In this document: positions 51,435-60,644 of the stretch, one piece after another
How positions within the stretch are numbered: position 1 is the stretch's first letter
Layout of the letters: every line of letters begins with the position of its first letter
Origin: Marvinbryantia formatexigens DSM 14469
GTDB lineage: Bacteria; Bacillota; Clostridia; Lachnospirales; Lachnospiraceae
DNA length: 64,000 nt
Direction: 5' to 3'
NCBI RefSeq assembly: GCF_025148285.1
Contig: NZ_CP102268.1
Location: 1,910,001-1,974,000, forward strand
Translations under genes and position numbers: made by a program
Notes under the pieces: generated by a model
Told to the model about the DNA's origin: nothing
Databases searched by the model: none
Seen by the model: only the letters and a program-made list of their open reading frames with translations

Positions 51435-52664
51435 ATGAAAGATTCATTTGAGGGGAGCCCGGCGCCGGAAAAACCGGTAAGCGACGGGGTTTCGAAGAAG
51501 ACTGGCGGAAAGCAGAAAAAATTTCTGGCGAACGACCAGTATTTTACGATATGTATTTATGCACTTATTGTGGTGGCTATCAGCGCGCTGATTGTCCGCG
51601 TCGTAATGACGCCGCACGCGGTATCAAGCACCGTAAACGACATTGTAAATATTCTGATGCCGTTTCTTCTGGGTACTCTGATTGCGTTTATTCTGAATCC
51701 GCTGATTAAATGGCTGATAAAGCTGCTTTCCGGTCCATGCCGGATCAAAAGTCAGAAGGTATGCAAATTTACCGCTATCATCCTTGCCTATCTGCTGGTG
51801 CTTGGCGTTATCGTAATCTGTATCCTTTATATTGTTCCGCAGGTCGTTGTCAGTCTCACAGAGATTGTTGCCAATATTCCAAAGCTCTACGAAATGACAT
51901 ATGATTTTTTTGATAATCTGCAGGACCGTTTTCCGAACGCGGATGTTTCCGAGCTTCAGAAAATTGTCGACGATATCCTGCCGGATTTCGTCAATACCCT
52001 GAAAAACTTTGTCAGCGGTCTGATTCCTGCAGTTTACAATATGTCCGTTTCCATAGCAAAGGGTCTGGTAAATTTTGTAATTGCCATTATTGTTTCTGTC
52101 TATATGCTGACGGACAAAAAGGATTTGAAGCGCTCCATGAAACGGATACTGTACTGCTTTGTACCGGTGGATTATATTCCTAAAACGCTGGAGATTCTTT
52201 CCGAATGCAACAGCATCTTCACAAACTTTATTGTGGGAAAAGCGATTGATTCGACCATCATCGGCGTTCTCTGTTTTATACTGATGAGCATTTTCAGTAT
52301 GCCGTACGCACTGCTTATCAGTGTGATTGTCGGCATTACGAATATGATTCCGTACTTCGGACCGTTTATCGGAGCCGTTCCCGGCGTCATTATCCTGCTC
52401 ATCATCGACCCGCTGACAGCGCTCGGCTTCGCGGTGCTGATTTTCCTGCTGCAGCAGTTTGACGGTCTGTACCTCGGTCCGAAAATTCTCGGCGATACAG
52501 TGGGCTTAAAGCCCCTGTGGATTATCATTTCCATCACCGTCGGCGGAAGCCTGGCAGGCGTGCTCGGCATGTTCCTCAGTGTTCCGGTGGTAGCGGTTCT
52601 GCGTTATCTGCTGAATCTGTACCTCGAATACCGGCTGGAAAAACGTCATATAACCCTGCAATGA
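51435..52664 (+). CDS. AI-2E family transporter (TqsA/PerM-like)
   Basis: 409 residues, about seven or eight helices with an extracytoplasmic domain (about 150-210), characteristic of the AI-2E/PerM family. Late motifs ITNMIPYFGPFIGAVPG and QFDGLYLGPKILGD are diagnostic. Family members export autoinducer-2 or exchange sodium and protons; which applies is unknown. GGAGG lies 7 bases before ATG 51435. The N-terminal 35 residues are charged and variable. Confidence 0.9.
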   Translation: MKDSFEGSPAPEKPVSDGVSKKTGGKQKKFLANDQYFTICIYALIVVAISALIVRVVMTPHAVSSTVNDIVNILMPFLLGTLIAFILNPLIKWLIKLLSGPCRIKSQKVCKFTAIILAYLLVLGVIVICILYIVPQVVVSLTEIVANIPKLYEMTYDFFDNLQDRFPNADVSELQKIVDDILPDFVNTLKNFVSGLIPAVYNMSVSIAKGLVNFVIAIIVSVYMLTDKKDLKRSMKRILYCFVPVDYIPKTLEILSECNSIFTNFIVGKAIDSTIIGVLCFILMSIFSMPYALLISVIVGITNMIPYFGPFIGAVPGVIILLIIDPLTALGFAVLIFLLQQFDGLYLGPKILGDTVGLKPLWIIISITVGGSLAGVLGMFLSVPVVAVLRYLLNLYLEYRLEKRHITLQ

Positions 52665-52738
52665 TTGCAGGAATGCACAGCGCGTCGCAATCCGCAAGCG
52701 TCATCGTCCAAAGTTTTCGTTCGCAACACCAAATAATC

Positions 52739-52765
52739 GAGCGGGGGCTATTTCTTCCCCCGCTC
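52739..52765 (+). terminator. Terminator hairpin after the AI-2E family gene
   Basis: A 9-bp GC-rich stem (GAGCGGGGG, 52739-52747, with 52757-52765) closes a 9-base loop, 74 bases beyond the stop. The remaining 52766-52937 gap shows nothing else that I can name. Confidence 0.6.
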
Positions 52766-52937
52766 TCCCTGTAATATTTTTGAAACCTCCTGGAAGGATT
52801 TCCTGGCAGCAGACAGTTGTTTGCTGCCTATTTGTTTGTCGTATAAAAGCAGCCCCAGGCTCCGTCTGATTTTTCCCGTTTTCATATGCAGGTTCCTCTA
52901 CCGGTTTCTTCTATATATAATATATGCCGCTTTGCGT

Positions 52938-53639
52938 CTATTGCTCTTTGGGAATTGCCGCGGTATCCCCGGCGTTTTCCACACGCCCGTCTGCTCCCGG
53001 CGCAATTATCATTTTGCAGATGGGATTTCCCTTCGCAGAAAATTTTTCTTCATACTCGGTCATCACGTTTCCCTGCGAAAGCTGCTCGTCCCCGTGCAAA
53101 TCATATGTGAACTGCTTCAGCATCCAGCCCGCCGGTCCGGTTTCCTTCATGGAGAAATCAAATAACCCACGGTTGTCAGTCTTAAACTCCACCATGCCAT
53201 CCGGTGCCAGAATCTGTTCATACCGCTTTAGGAATTTCCCTGAAGTCAGTCTGCGGTCCGCATGACGTTCCTTCGGCCAGGGGTCCGAGAAATTCAGATA
53301 GATTTTCTCCACCTCGCCCTCCCCGAATACCTCCTGCAGCTCCCGCGCATCCATGCAGATAAACAACAGGTTCTCCGGTTTCTCCTCCTGCTTCTCCAGC
53401 TTTTCTACTGCCCGAAGAAGCACGCTTGTGTAGCGCTCGATGCCCACGTAATTAATTTCCGGGTGCATCGCCGCAAGCTGTGTCAAAAACTGACCCTTGC
53501 CCATCCCCACTTCGATGTGAACGGGATTCGTATTTCCAAAAAGCTTCTGCCAGCTTCCCCGCTGCTCCTTTGGGTTATGCACCACCAGGGCGCTGTCCGC
53601 GATTACCGCTTCCGCCCTCGGTATATTTCTAAGTCTCAT
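52938..53639 (-). CDS. trmB: tRNA (guanine-46-N7)-methyltransferase
   Basis: 233 residues. The TrmB SAM-binding segment HIEVGMGKGQFL (near 43-54), IERYTSVLLRAVEK, the catalytic-loop motif LNFSDPWPKERHADRRL (near 120) and VEFKTDNRGLF are all present. It methylates G46 of tRNA. ATG 53639 (MRLRNIPRAE) follows AAGGAGG by 6 bases; the frame continues upstream through a 39-bp repeat without protein character. The last 15 residues are not conserved. Confidence 0.94.
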   Translation of the reverse strand: MRLRNIPRAEAVIADSALVVHNPKEQRGSWQKLFGNTNPVHIEVGMGKGQFLTQLAAMHPEINYVGIERYTSVLLRAVEKLEKQEEKPENLLFICMDARELQEVFGEGEVEKIYLNFSDPWPKERHADRRLTSGKFLKRYEQILAPDGMVEFKTDNRGLFDFSMKETGPAGWMLKQFTYDLHGDEQLSQGNVMTEYEEKFSAKGNPICKMIIAPGADGRVENAGDTAAIPKEQ

Positions 53640-53699
53640 ATATCCTCCTTCCGGACTGCCGTCCGGCTCTGTCACGCTGTACAGCATGGATGTACATCC

Positions 53700-53790
53700 C
53701 CACCACACCACGCGGACCGGATGTGCCGCACTACACCCCCGCCACACCGCGCGGACCGGATGCGTCACACCACATTTCCGCCATGCCGTC
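53700..53790. repeat. 39-bp tandem repeat upstream of trmB
   Basis: Two units of 39 bp starting CGCGGACCGGATG at 53711 and 53750, with partial copies at both ends. GC-rich and without a coding signal despite being an open frame fused to trmB. Confidence 0.7.
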
Positions 53791-54002
53791 CGGCTCAATA
53801 TGCTGTGTCTCAAAATTTTACATATTTGTTACAATTCTATAATAAATTATGAACTGTGTCAACTGCATGACACTTAAATTTTGTCGGTCCATGTCACATC
53901 CACCTGTCCCGGAAGCGCCTCAAAATGTGATTTTTATTAGACCTGTCCAAAACGTTTGTTCTTGAAAAAAACTATGTAAACCACAAAAATGAGGGCAAAT
54001 CG

Positions 54003-54083
54003 TGTGGATAATGTGGATAACCTCGTGCATAAGTCCATTTCATTGGATTTCTTATCCAGACGAATGTGGATAACTCTGGATAA
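54003..54083. other. Cluster of five DnaA-box-like 9-mers
   Basis: Three perfect boxes (TGTGGATAA, the complement of TTATCCACA) at 54003-54011, 54012-54020 and 54065-54073, plus two one-mismatch boxes (TTATCCAGA) at 54052-54060 and, inverted, 54075-54083. The first two are directly adjacent. An AT-rich stretch follows (54100-54180). The 53640-54312 gap thus holds the 39-bp repeat, this cluster and the GS downstream region. No dnaA or dnaN gene is near, so this resembles a DnaA titration or regulatory cluster more than oriC. Confidence 0.72.
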
Positions 54084-54180
54084 CTTTTCTTTCGATGTAC
54101 GTGAAAAAATACACTTTCCGACAATTTTTGTTGATTTTGCCGAGTGACATAATTCTGTAAATATTTTTTTACATAATTTG

Positions 54181-54205
54181 AGAGACCCCTTGTAACAAGG
54201 GGCCT
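54181..54205. other. Palindrome CCCCTTGT-A-ACAAGGGG downstream of glutamine synthetase
   Basis: A perfect 17-base palindrome with partly paired flanks (GAG/CTC), 108-132 bases after the GS stop. It may terminate the GS transcript, but no T run follows on that strand. Confidence 0.4.
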
Positions 54206-54312
54206 CCCGGATTTAAGGATATATGAACATTGTGTTACAATGAAGTAACCGTTTCAAACGGATTGTGCCTCTGCCTTGCGGCAGTACGGCTTTTTATATC
54301 CGGAGACATCTG

Positions 54313-56424
54313 CTATACTTCAAACAGCAGATCTCCATAGGACGGCATCGGCCATACCTCTTTATCCACGATCATTTCCAGCTTATCTACCGGTGCTCTC
54401 AGCTCCGCCATTACCGGAACAACTTCATCGTGGAAATATCTTGCCAGCTTCTCGCCCTCTTCCACAGAATCTGCAGCTTTGTCAGCCTCAATCAGCTTGC
54501 CCAGTGCAGCCTTTGCTTCCTCAAGCAAATCGCTTACCTGCTCCAGCAGTTCAACCTGCACCTTTGCTTTTCCGCCTGCTGCCGTCACTGCGTTGATAGT
54601 ATCCGCAAGGCTCTTCGTATAGCCAATCACAGCCGGAATAATCTGCTTGCCGGCAATATCAATCATGGTCTTCGCCTCAATGTTGATTGCCTTTGCATAT
54701 GTCTCATACTGGATTTCCGCGCGTGCCTGCAGCTCAACCTCGCTGTATACGCCGAATTTGCCAAACATTTTAATCGATTTATCCGTAACAAGCGCCGGAA
54801 TCGCATCCACCATAGATTTCAGATTCGGCAGACCTCTTCTTTCCGCCTCTTCTACCCATTCCTCGGAATAGCCGTTGCCGTTGAAAATAATTCTCTGATG
54901 CTCTGTTGCATACTTCTTAATCAAATCATGTACGCAGGTATCGAAATCCTCCGCCTTTTCCAGCTCGTCGCACGCATCGGAGAATGCCTCGGCAACAATC
55001 GTGTTGAGCACGATGTTCGGAGATGCGATGGAATCTCTGGAACCAACCATACGGAATTCAAATTTATTTCCGGTAAACGCAAACGGTGAAGTTCTGTTTC
55101 TGTCTGTCGCGTCGCGTGAAAACTCCGGCAGAGTCTTTACGCCGGTGCTCAGCTTATCTCCCGTTTTGCTGTGCGTTGCACTTCCGGTATTTACAAGCTG
55201 CTCAATCACATCCTCCAACTGGTCTCCAAGGAAAATGGAGATAATTGCAGGCGGCGCCTCGTTTGCTCCAAGTCTGTGGTCATTTCCCACATCAGCCGCT
55301 GATTCACGCAGCAGATCTGCATGTTCGTCGACTGCCTTCAGAATACAGGTCAGAACCAGCAGGAACTGGATGTTCTCGTGCGGTGTTTTGCCAGGGTCGA
55401 GCAGGTTAATACCGTCGTCCGTGGTAATCGACCAGTTATTATGCTTACCGGAACCGTTCACGCCTGCAAACGGTTTCTCATGAAGCAGGCACTGCAGACC
55501 ATGCTGGCACGCTACCTTTTTCAGTGTCTTCATAATCATCTGGTTATGGTCTACCGCAATGTTTGCCTCCGAGTAGATTGCCGCCAGCTCGTGCTGTGCC
55601 GGAGCAACCTCGTTGTGCTGCGTTTTCGCCGTTACGCCCAGCTTCCACAGCTCCTCGTTTACATCCTTCATGAAAGCGGCGATTCTCTGACGAATCGTTC
55701 CGAAATAATGGTCATCCAGCTCCTGTCCCTTCGGCGGCATCGCGCCAAACAGGGTACGGCCGGTAAAAATCAGGTCTTTTCTCTTTAAATATTTCTGCTT
55801 ATCAACCAGGAAATATTCCTGCTCCGGTCCAACCGACGGCGTTACCTTCTTTGAAGTCGTATTGCCGAACAGACGGAGAAGTCTGAGTGACTGCTCATTA
55901 ATCGCCTGCATGGAGCGCAGCAGCGGTGTCTTTTTATCAAGCGCCTCGCCCGTGTAGGAGCAGAACGCTGTCGGGATACACAGGATCGCGCCTGCCGCAT
56001 CCTTTCTCACATATGCCGGAGACGTGCAGTCCCAGGCTGTATAGCCTCTCGCTTCAAAGGTCGCGCGCAGACCGCCCGACGGGAAGGAAGATGCATCCGG
56101 CTCGCCCTGAATCAGCTCCTTGCCGGAAAATTCCATTAATACGGTACCGTCCTCTCTCGGAGCGGTAATAAAGGAATCATGCTTTTCCGCCGTCACACCG
56201 GTAAGCGGCTGGAAAATATGGGTATAATGGGTTGCGCCCTTCTCCACAGCCCAGTTCTTCATCGCTTCCGCAATCACATCCGCGATGGTGGGGTCCAGCG
56301 CTTTCCCTTCCAGAATCGTCTTTTTCAGTTCTTTGTAAACCTTCTTCGGCAGACGTTCCTGCATGACTTTGTCGTTGAAAACGTCTTCGCCGAAAATTGC
56401 AGCTACATTTGTCACTTCACTCAT
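54313..56424 (-). CDS. glnN: Type III glutamine synthetase
   Basis: 703 residues, the size of GSIII enzymes (about 700-730) and much longer than GSI/II (about 450). Signatures are [19 protein letters not shown] (near 115), the active-site [10 protein letters not shown] (near 205), [14 protein letters not shown]-like region ([15 protein letters not shown] near 265), [16 protein letters not shown] (near 315) and [16 protein letters not shown] (near 450). It makes glutamine from glutamate and ammonia in the cytoplasm. ATG 56424 (MSEVTN) has AGGAGG 8 bases upstream; the ATG two codons earlier is too close. A promoter and an early terminator-like hairpin precede it. Confidence 0.95.
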   Translation of the reverse strand: MSEVTNVAAIFGEDVFNDKVMQERLPKKVYKELKKTILEGKALDPTIADVIAEAMKNWAVEKGATHYTHIFQPLTGVTAEKHDSFITAPREDGTVLMEFSGKELIQGEPDASSFPSGGLRATFEARGYTAWDCTSPAYVRKDAAGAILCIPTAFCSYTGEALDKKTPLLRSMQAINEQSLRLLRLFGNTTSKKVTPSVGPEQEYFLVDKQKYLKRKDLIFTGRTLFGAMPPKGQELDDHYFGTIRQRIAAFMKDVNEELWKLGVTAKTQHNEVAPAQHELAAIYSEANIAVDHNQMIMKTLKKVACQHGLQCLLHEKPFAGVNGSGKHNNWSITTDDGINLLDPGKTPHENIQFLLVLTCILKAVDEHADLLRESAADVGNDHRLGANEAPPAIISIFLGDQLEDVIEQLVNTGSATHSKTGDKLSTGVKTLPEFSRDATDRNRTSPFAFTGNKFEFRMVGSRDSIASPNIVLNTIVAEAFSDACDELEKAEDFDTCVHDLIKKYATEHQRIIFNGNGYSEEWVEEAERRGLPNLKSMVDAIPALVTDKSIKMFGKFGVYSEVELQARAEIQYETYAKAINIEAKTMIDIAGKQIIPAVIGYTKSLADTINAVTAAGGKAKVQVELLEQVSDLLEEAKAALGKLIEADKAADSVEEGEKLARYFHDEVVPVMAELRAPVDKLEMIVDKEVWPMPSYGDLLFEV

Positions 56425-56542
56425 AATCATATCCTCCTCATTTCCATTAAAGACCTAAGAGAATCTCACGAAGCTTTTTCCTTCGCGGCGTTCGCCAGAT
56501 ACATGCGCACACGCCCGCGCCCGGCTCATTGCCCGCGGGAAT

Positions 56543-56577
56543 AAAAAAAGGCGCTCACATCTTCTGTGAACGCCTTT
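56543..56577 (-). terminator. Hairpin with T-run in the leader of glutamine synthetase
   Basis: A 13-bp stem with one mismatch (56547-56559 with 56565-56577), loop TCTTC, followed on the minus strand by seven T. It lies about 25 bases after the predicted start from the promoter at 56609-56637 and 120 bases before the GS start, so it can act as a leader attenuator; alternatively it terminates the upstream lipid kinase transcript. Confidence 0.65.
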
Positions 56578-56608
56578 GTCCCCGATTCGTCTTATTTAGA
56601 ACACCATA

Positions 56609-56637
56609 ACCTTACTCTACTTCCGCAAAAAAAGCAA
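56609..56637 (-). promoter_or_regulatory. Promoter upstream of the glutamine synthetase leader
   Basis: Minus strand: -35 TTGCTT (56637-56632), 17-base spacer, -10 TAAGGT (56614-56609). It lies between the lipid kinase stop and the leader hairpin. Confidence 0.5.
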
Positions 56638-56726
56638 GTGTTTTTTTGTAATTTATTTATGGAATTAATAAATGTCTCTTATCAGTTTTTTGAATGGAAG
56701 TCATCCGACCGCTTTTTTGACACATA

Positions 56727-57611
56727 TTATACCAGCAGCGTCAACGCCCTCTCCACGCTCTGTATGCAGACCTCCGTGTGCTCTCCGCCGTATTCCCCGT
56801 CGCGTGCCCACGGGACCGGCTCTTCCGAGGTCAGCACAATTTCGCGTCCGCGCGTCTGGAAGAAATATTTATCATCCGGCGTCTGCGACATCATTGCGCT
56901 TATGATTGCCTGCAGCTCCACAAGGTTTTTGGGCATCCGCACCAGCGTCAGCTCAAACATGCCGTCGTCCAGCTTAACGTCCTTCCCGGTGAGATTTTTG
57001 AAACCGCCCACGGATGTGGAATTAGTGACCATCCCGTAAATATAGTCTCCGCTGACCTCCGTCCCGTCGTCCACCTTCGCCGTCATATGATACGACTTGA
57101 TGCTCGTCAGCTTTTTCGCTCCCTCCAGCACATACGCCATGTGACCGAGCGCATTTTTCAAATCCTGGCTCGTCTCATAAGATACATCGGTAAACAGCCC
57201 GAACGCCGCGACATAAACGAAATATCCGCCATTAAACCGCCCGATGTCGCAGGGAAATTCATTGAATTCCGTGATGCGCTTCGCCGCCTCCGTCATAACC
57301 TTCGGCAGCTTCAGGCTGTCTGCAAAATCGTTGGTGCTTCCCGCCGGGATATAGCCAACCGGACACTTTATTTCCGATTCCATCATCCCGCTTACCACCT
57401 CATCCAGCGTGCCATCCCCGCCGCTGCAGACCACCAGATCATAGAATCTTGCCATCTTTTCTACTTTATGTCTGGCGTCCCCGCGCTGCTGCGATATATA
57501 AATCGTTACATCATAACCTGCTTTAATAAAAACATCTGTCACATCCAGAAGATGGTTGCGGATGGTTCCCTTCCCGGATTTGGGATTTATAATCAGCAAA
57601 AGTCTCGTCAT
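56727..57611 (-). CDS. Diacylglycerol kinase family lipid kinase
   Basis: 294 residues of the DagK/YegS family. The nucleotide-binding motif VVCSGGDGTLDEVV (near 61-74), NPKSGKG at the N-terminus, and PVGYIPAGSTNDFADSL (near 92-108) are typical. It phosphorylates diacylglycerol or a related lipid at the membrane to recycle phospholipid head-group by-products. It starts 3 bases after the stop of the beta-CASP nuclease gene, so both are one transcript. Confidence 0.92.
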   Translation of the reverse strand: MTRLLLIINPKSGKGTIRNHLLDVTDVFIKAGYDVTIYISQQRGDARHKVEKMARFYDLVVCSGGDGTLDEVVSGMMESEIKCPVGYIPAGSTNDFADSLKLPKVMTEAAKRITEFNEFPCDIGRFNGGYFVYVAAFGLFTDVSYETSQDLKNALGHMAYVLEGAKKLTSIKSYHMTAKVDDGTEVSGDYIYGMVTNSTSVGGFKNLTGKDVKLDDGMFELTLVRMPKNLVELQAIISAMMSQTPDDKYFFQTRGREIVLTSEEPVPWARDGEYGGEHTEVCIQSVERALTLLV

Positions 57612-57614
57612 ATG

Positions 57615-59228
57615 TCATCTCTCCCATTTATCACATAATGCATTTATCTGGTCGGCAAATTTTGCAAGGTCTTTATTCGCGCCGCCCTCATTATGCCGGA
57701 TAACGGCAAGCAGGCGCTGCCCTGCTGCAAGCAGACGGTCAAATACCGTATTCTGACGGCTTCCGGCTGCGGCCGCCTTCTTCTGCGCCGGTACCGGCTG
57801 CGCCACCGTAACGAAACTTCCGGCGGCAAGGTCGTAGACCGTACCGCTGTAGGGCGCCATCGCCTTCATACCGGACGAGCTCTGGACACGCTCCGCAAAC
57901 GACGTGCACGATGCATCCTCGCCATGTACCACAAATACCTGCTGCGGTCTCTGCTCAAACGCCAGAATCCAGGCAAGCAGCCCTTCCCGGTCCGCATGGC
58001 CGCTCACTCCGGCAAGCACGCGGATTTCCGCGCGCACCTCAATTTCCTCGCCGAACAGCTTTACCTGCTTCGCGCCCTCCACGATTGCGCGTCCGAGCGT
58101 GCCCACAGACTGATAGCCCACAAAGAGAATGGTACTCTCCGGTCTCCAGAGATTATGTTTTAAGTGATGTTTGATACGTCCCGCATCACACATGCCGCTG
58201 GCGGAAATAATCACCTTCGGATTTTCATCAAAGTTGATTGCCTTGGAATCATCGCTTGTCACCGCCGTTTTCAATCCCGGAAAGCTGATGGGATTGACAC
58301 CCCTGTCAATCAGCGCCGACGCCTCGTCGTCAAAGTCCTCGTGCATCCGCTCCATGAAAATTTTTGTTGCCTCGACAGCCAGCGGGCTGTCTACATAGAC
58401 CTCAAAGTTATCATGATTTTTTATCCGTTTTTCCTCTTTAATCTGACGGATAAAATACAGCATTTCCTGTGTTCTGCCGACAGCAAACGCCGGTATGACC
58501 ACGTTTCCGCCGCGGTCGAAAGTTTTCTGGATAATTTCCGTGAGATCTGCAATGTAATCGGGACGCGGTCCGTGGCTGCGGTCCCCGTAGGTCGATTCCA
58601 TTACCACGTAGTCGGCGTTCTTTATATAGTGCGGGTCGCGGATTATCGGCTGGTGCAGATTCCCGATGTCCCCGGAAAATACGATTTTTTTCTGAATGCC
58701 CTCCTCCGAAATCCAGACCTCGATGGATGAGGATCCAAGCAGATGTCCGGCGTCCACAAAGCGGATGGAAATGCCGTCCGCCACCGGAACAATCTCCTCA
58801 TAGTCGCGCCCGACAAAGCATTTCAGCACGCCCTCCGCGTCCTCCACGGTGTACAGCGGAATATATTCTGCTTTTCCGGAACGTTTCGCTTTGCGGTTGC
58901 GCCATTCCGCCTCAAACATCTGGATATGCGCGCTGTCCCGCAGCATAATCCGGCACAGGCGCTCCGTCGCGCAGGTAGCAAAAATCTGTCCGCGAAATCC
59001 GTTTTTATAAAGCAGCGGCAGCTTGCCGGAATGGTCGATGTGCGCATGTGTGAGAAACACCATGTCAATATCCGCCGCGGCGACCGGCAGCGGAACATTT
59101 TCAAAACTGTTTATCCCCTGCTCCATGCCACAGTCAATCAGTATGTTTTTCCCGCAGGCCTCCAGAAACGTACAGCTTCCGGTAACCTCATGCGTTGCCC
59201 CGATAAATGTAAGCTTCAAACTTTGCAT
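57615..59228 (-). CDS. MBL-fold beta-CASP nuclease (RNA-processing exonuclease family)
   Basis: 537 residues. The metallo-beta-lactamase motif THAHIDHSGKLP (near 59-70), ligands in DAGHLLGSSS (near 158) and SGDIGN (near 185), the beta-CASP insert and the C-terminal motifs SGMCDAGRIKHHL, SGHADREGLL and FVVHGE are all present, as in CPSF-like RNA nucleases. Residues after about 465 are low complexity (Ala/Pro/Lys). It probably processes RNA in the cytoplasm. The lipid kinase gene follows after 3 bases. Confidence 0.92.
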   Translation of the reverse strand: MQSLKLTFIGATHEVTGSCTFLEACGKNILIDCGMEQGINSFENVPLPVAAADIDMVFLTHAHIDHSGKLPLLYKNGFRGQIFATCATERLCRIMLRDSAHIQMFEAEWRNRKAKRSGKAEYIPLYTVEDAEGVLKCFVGRDYEEIVPVADGISIRFVDAGHLLGSSSIEVWISEEGIQKKIVFSGDIGNLHQPIIRDPHYIKNADYVVMESTYGDRSHGPRPDYIADLTEIIQKTFDRGGNVVIPAFAVGRTQEMLYFIRQIKEEKRIKNHDNFEVYVDSPLAVEATKIFMERMHEDFDDEASALIDRGVNPISFPGLKTAVTSDDSKAINFDENPKVIISASGMCDAGRIKHHLKHNLWRPESTILFVGYQSVGTLGRAIVEGAKQVKLFGEEIEVRAEIRVLAGVSGHADREGLLAWILAFEQRPQQVFVVHGEDASCTSFAERVQSSSGMKAMAPYSGTVYDLAAGSFVTVAQPVPAQKKAAAAGSRQNTVFDRLLAAGQRLLAVIRHNEGGANKDLAKFADQINALCDKWER

Positions 59229-59290
59229 CCCCTCTCTGAGTAAATCTGTATTATCTATATAAAAATATGTCAGACCCTGGCATCATAAAA

Positions 59291-59321
59291 AAACAGGGTA
59301 TACTTTTTCTTCAGTATACCC
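59291..59321 (-). terminator. Terminator of the 299-residue protein gene
   Basis: Perfect 9-bp stem GGGTATACT/AGTATACCC (59296-59304 with 59313-59321) followed by TGTTTTTTT on the minus strand, 47 bases after the stop codon. Confidence 0.8.
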
Positions 59322-59367
59322 CATCTTCCACTGTTATGACAGTACTTTGTGACAGTTTATAAATTTT

Positions 59368-60267
59368 TCATCTTTTAGCGTAGCAGCCGGATACGCAGAG
59401 TCCGGCTTTCGCGCTTACAGATATGAACGTTCCGGACGGTTCCTCACACTCCACCGCCTTCACAACGGCCGCTGCTGTGTCCGCACAGCCGATATAATAC
59501 CGCTGATGCCCCGGCGTTCCGATGCCGGACAGCTCCCCAGGCTGGGCATCGTCGATATTCCGTGGCAGTCCGATAAAACGGATGTGCTTCCATTCTTCCG
59601 CCAGATATTCCTTCAGCTCCGGCAGGGCGTCAGACCCCTCCGACGCTGCAAGCAGCAGATGTCCGTCAACAAAATATGTTTCGTCTCCCCGATTATGCTT
59701 CCTGCACTGTGTATAGTCTCTGCAGAGCAGACAGCGCATTTCGCAGTTTAAGTTTGCCGCATCCACTGTCAGATGACATGGCAGCTCCGGCAGGCACCGC
59801 TTTACGTTCATCATACATTCCTCCGTCTGCGGCTGTACGCCCCTGCTGCCAAAATAAAGCAGCAGCACACGCGCTTCCTCAGGTCCCGCCGCAAACACTT
59901 TTACAGTGAATCCCGCAAAGCATTCTTCATATCTTCCATCTACCTCGCAAAGCTCCGCCTTCTGCAGTACATCCGGCAAAGCTGTCCGGTTTTTGTTCTC
60001 CGGCAGCAGAATCTTGTCCACGACTGCCGTCCGGCAGATGTCCTCCGCCCGCTTTATGGTAAGCGGCTTTAAATCTGCAAGTATCAGAAGATGCAGACGC
60101 TCCGCTCTTGCCGATGCCGGGCACAATTCCCCGTCCGCGCCCTCACTTCCGGCACTTAAATACAGCATCTGCACGCCATCCTTTCCTTTTTCTGCGCCCA
60201 TACTTGCGCTGAAGCATACTCCCTCTGACACAGGATGATAAAGAACACGATAATATTTTGCGTTCAT
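59368..60267 (-). CDS. Protein of unknown function with a four-cysteine motif
   Basis: 299 residues, soluble, no signal peptide or membrane segment. It contains 16 cysteines; residues 175-188 read CEMRCLLCRDYTQC (C-x3-C-x2-C-x5-C), which could bind an iron-sulphur cluster or zinc. The N-terminal half has alternating strands and helices (VQMLYLSAGS, LHLLILADLKPL, VKVFAAGPEEARVLLLYFGS). I recognise no family. GGGGGAGA lies upstream of ATG 60267. It stands alone, downstream of a gap (60268-60644) in which I see only AT-rich sequence. Confidence 0.7.
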   Translation of the reverse strand: MNAKYYRVLYHPVSEGVCFSASMGAEKGKDGVQMLYLSAGSEGADGELCPASARAERLHLLILADLKPLTIKRAEDICRTAVVDKILLPENKNRTALPDVLQKAELCEVDGRYEECFAGFTVKVFAAGPEEARVLLLYFGSRGVQPQTEECMMNVKRCLPELPCHLTVDAANLNCEMRCLLCRDYTQCRKHNRGDETYFVDGHLLLAASEGSDALPELKEYLAEEWKHIRFIGLPRNIDDAQPGELSGIGTPGHQRYYIGCADTAAAVVKAVECEEPSGTFISVSAKAGLCVSGCYAKR

Positions 60268-60644
60268 TTCCGGTCTCCCCCTTATATTGTAATTAATATA
60301 CTAAAATTTCCCGGCTCCCCGCCGGCTCTTTCCTGGGCGGCAAGCCGCACAGCCGGTAAAAGGTAATGTAAAATATCATATTTTGTATTTGAATCAGACA
60401 TTTACCAGTTGCGCGCTGCCGCCAAAAATCACTTAAATCTGCAAACTATAGACCTCTGCCAGTTTGCTTTATCTGCTTTTCTATTCTTTTTCCAGTCGCC
60501 TTTGCGGGCATCACATATTAAAAATCTTAAACTCCCGGACGGGCATTATACCTATACATAAAATGTTAAAAATTACAGAATAGAAAAAGGTAAAAATAAA
60601 ATTTACTGTGTTGCAGTACATGTTACGTGTATGTAGCACTGATG

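Noticed and set aside
54003-54180. Chromosomal origin oriC
   Set aside because: No dnaA, dnaN, recF or gyr genes are within the window and the flanking genes are trmB and glutamine synthetase. Kept only as a DnaA-box cluster.
56543-56724. Glutamine riboswitch or ANTAR-type double stem-loop in the glutamine synthetase leader
   Set aside because: I could not find the conserved cores of glutamine riboswitches, nor two hexaloop stems with the ANTAR pattern; the loop of the visible hairpin has five bases.
59368-60267. Radical SAM enzyme
   Set aside because: Although C-x3-C-x2-C is present, it lies at residue 175 and the protein lacks the glycine-rich SAM-binding motif and barrel pattern.
60268-60644. 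Hidden gene or RNA in the 377-base gap
   Set aside because: The stretch is AT-rich with no ribosome site followed by a usable frame, and no tRNA-like or strongly paired structure was seen.
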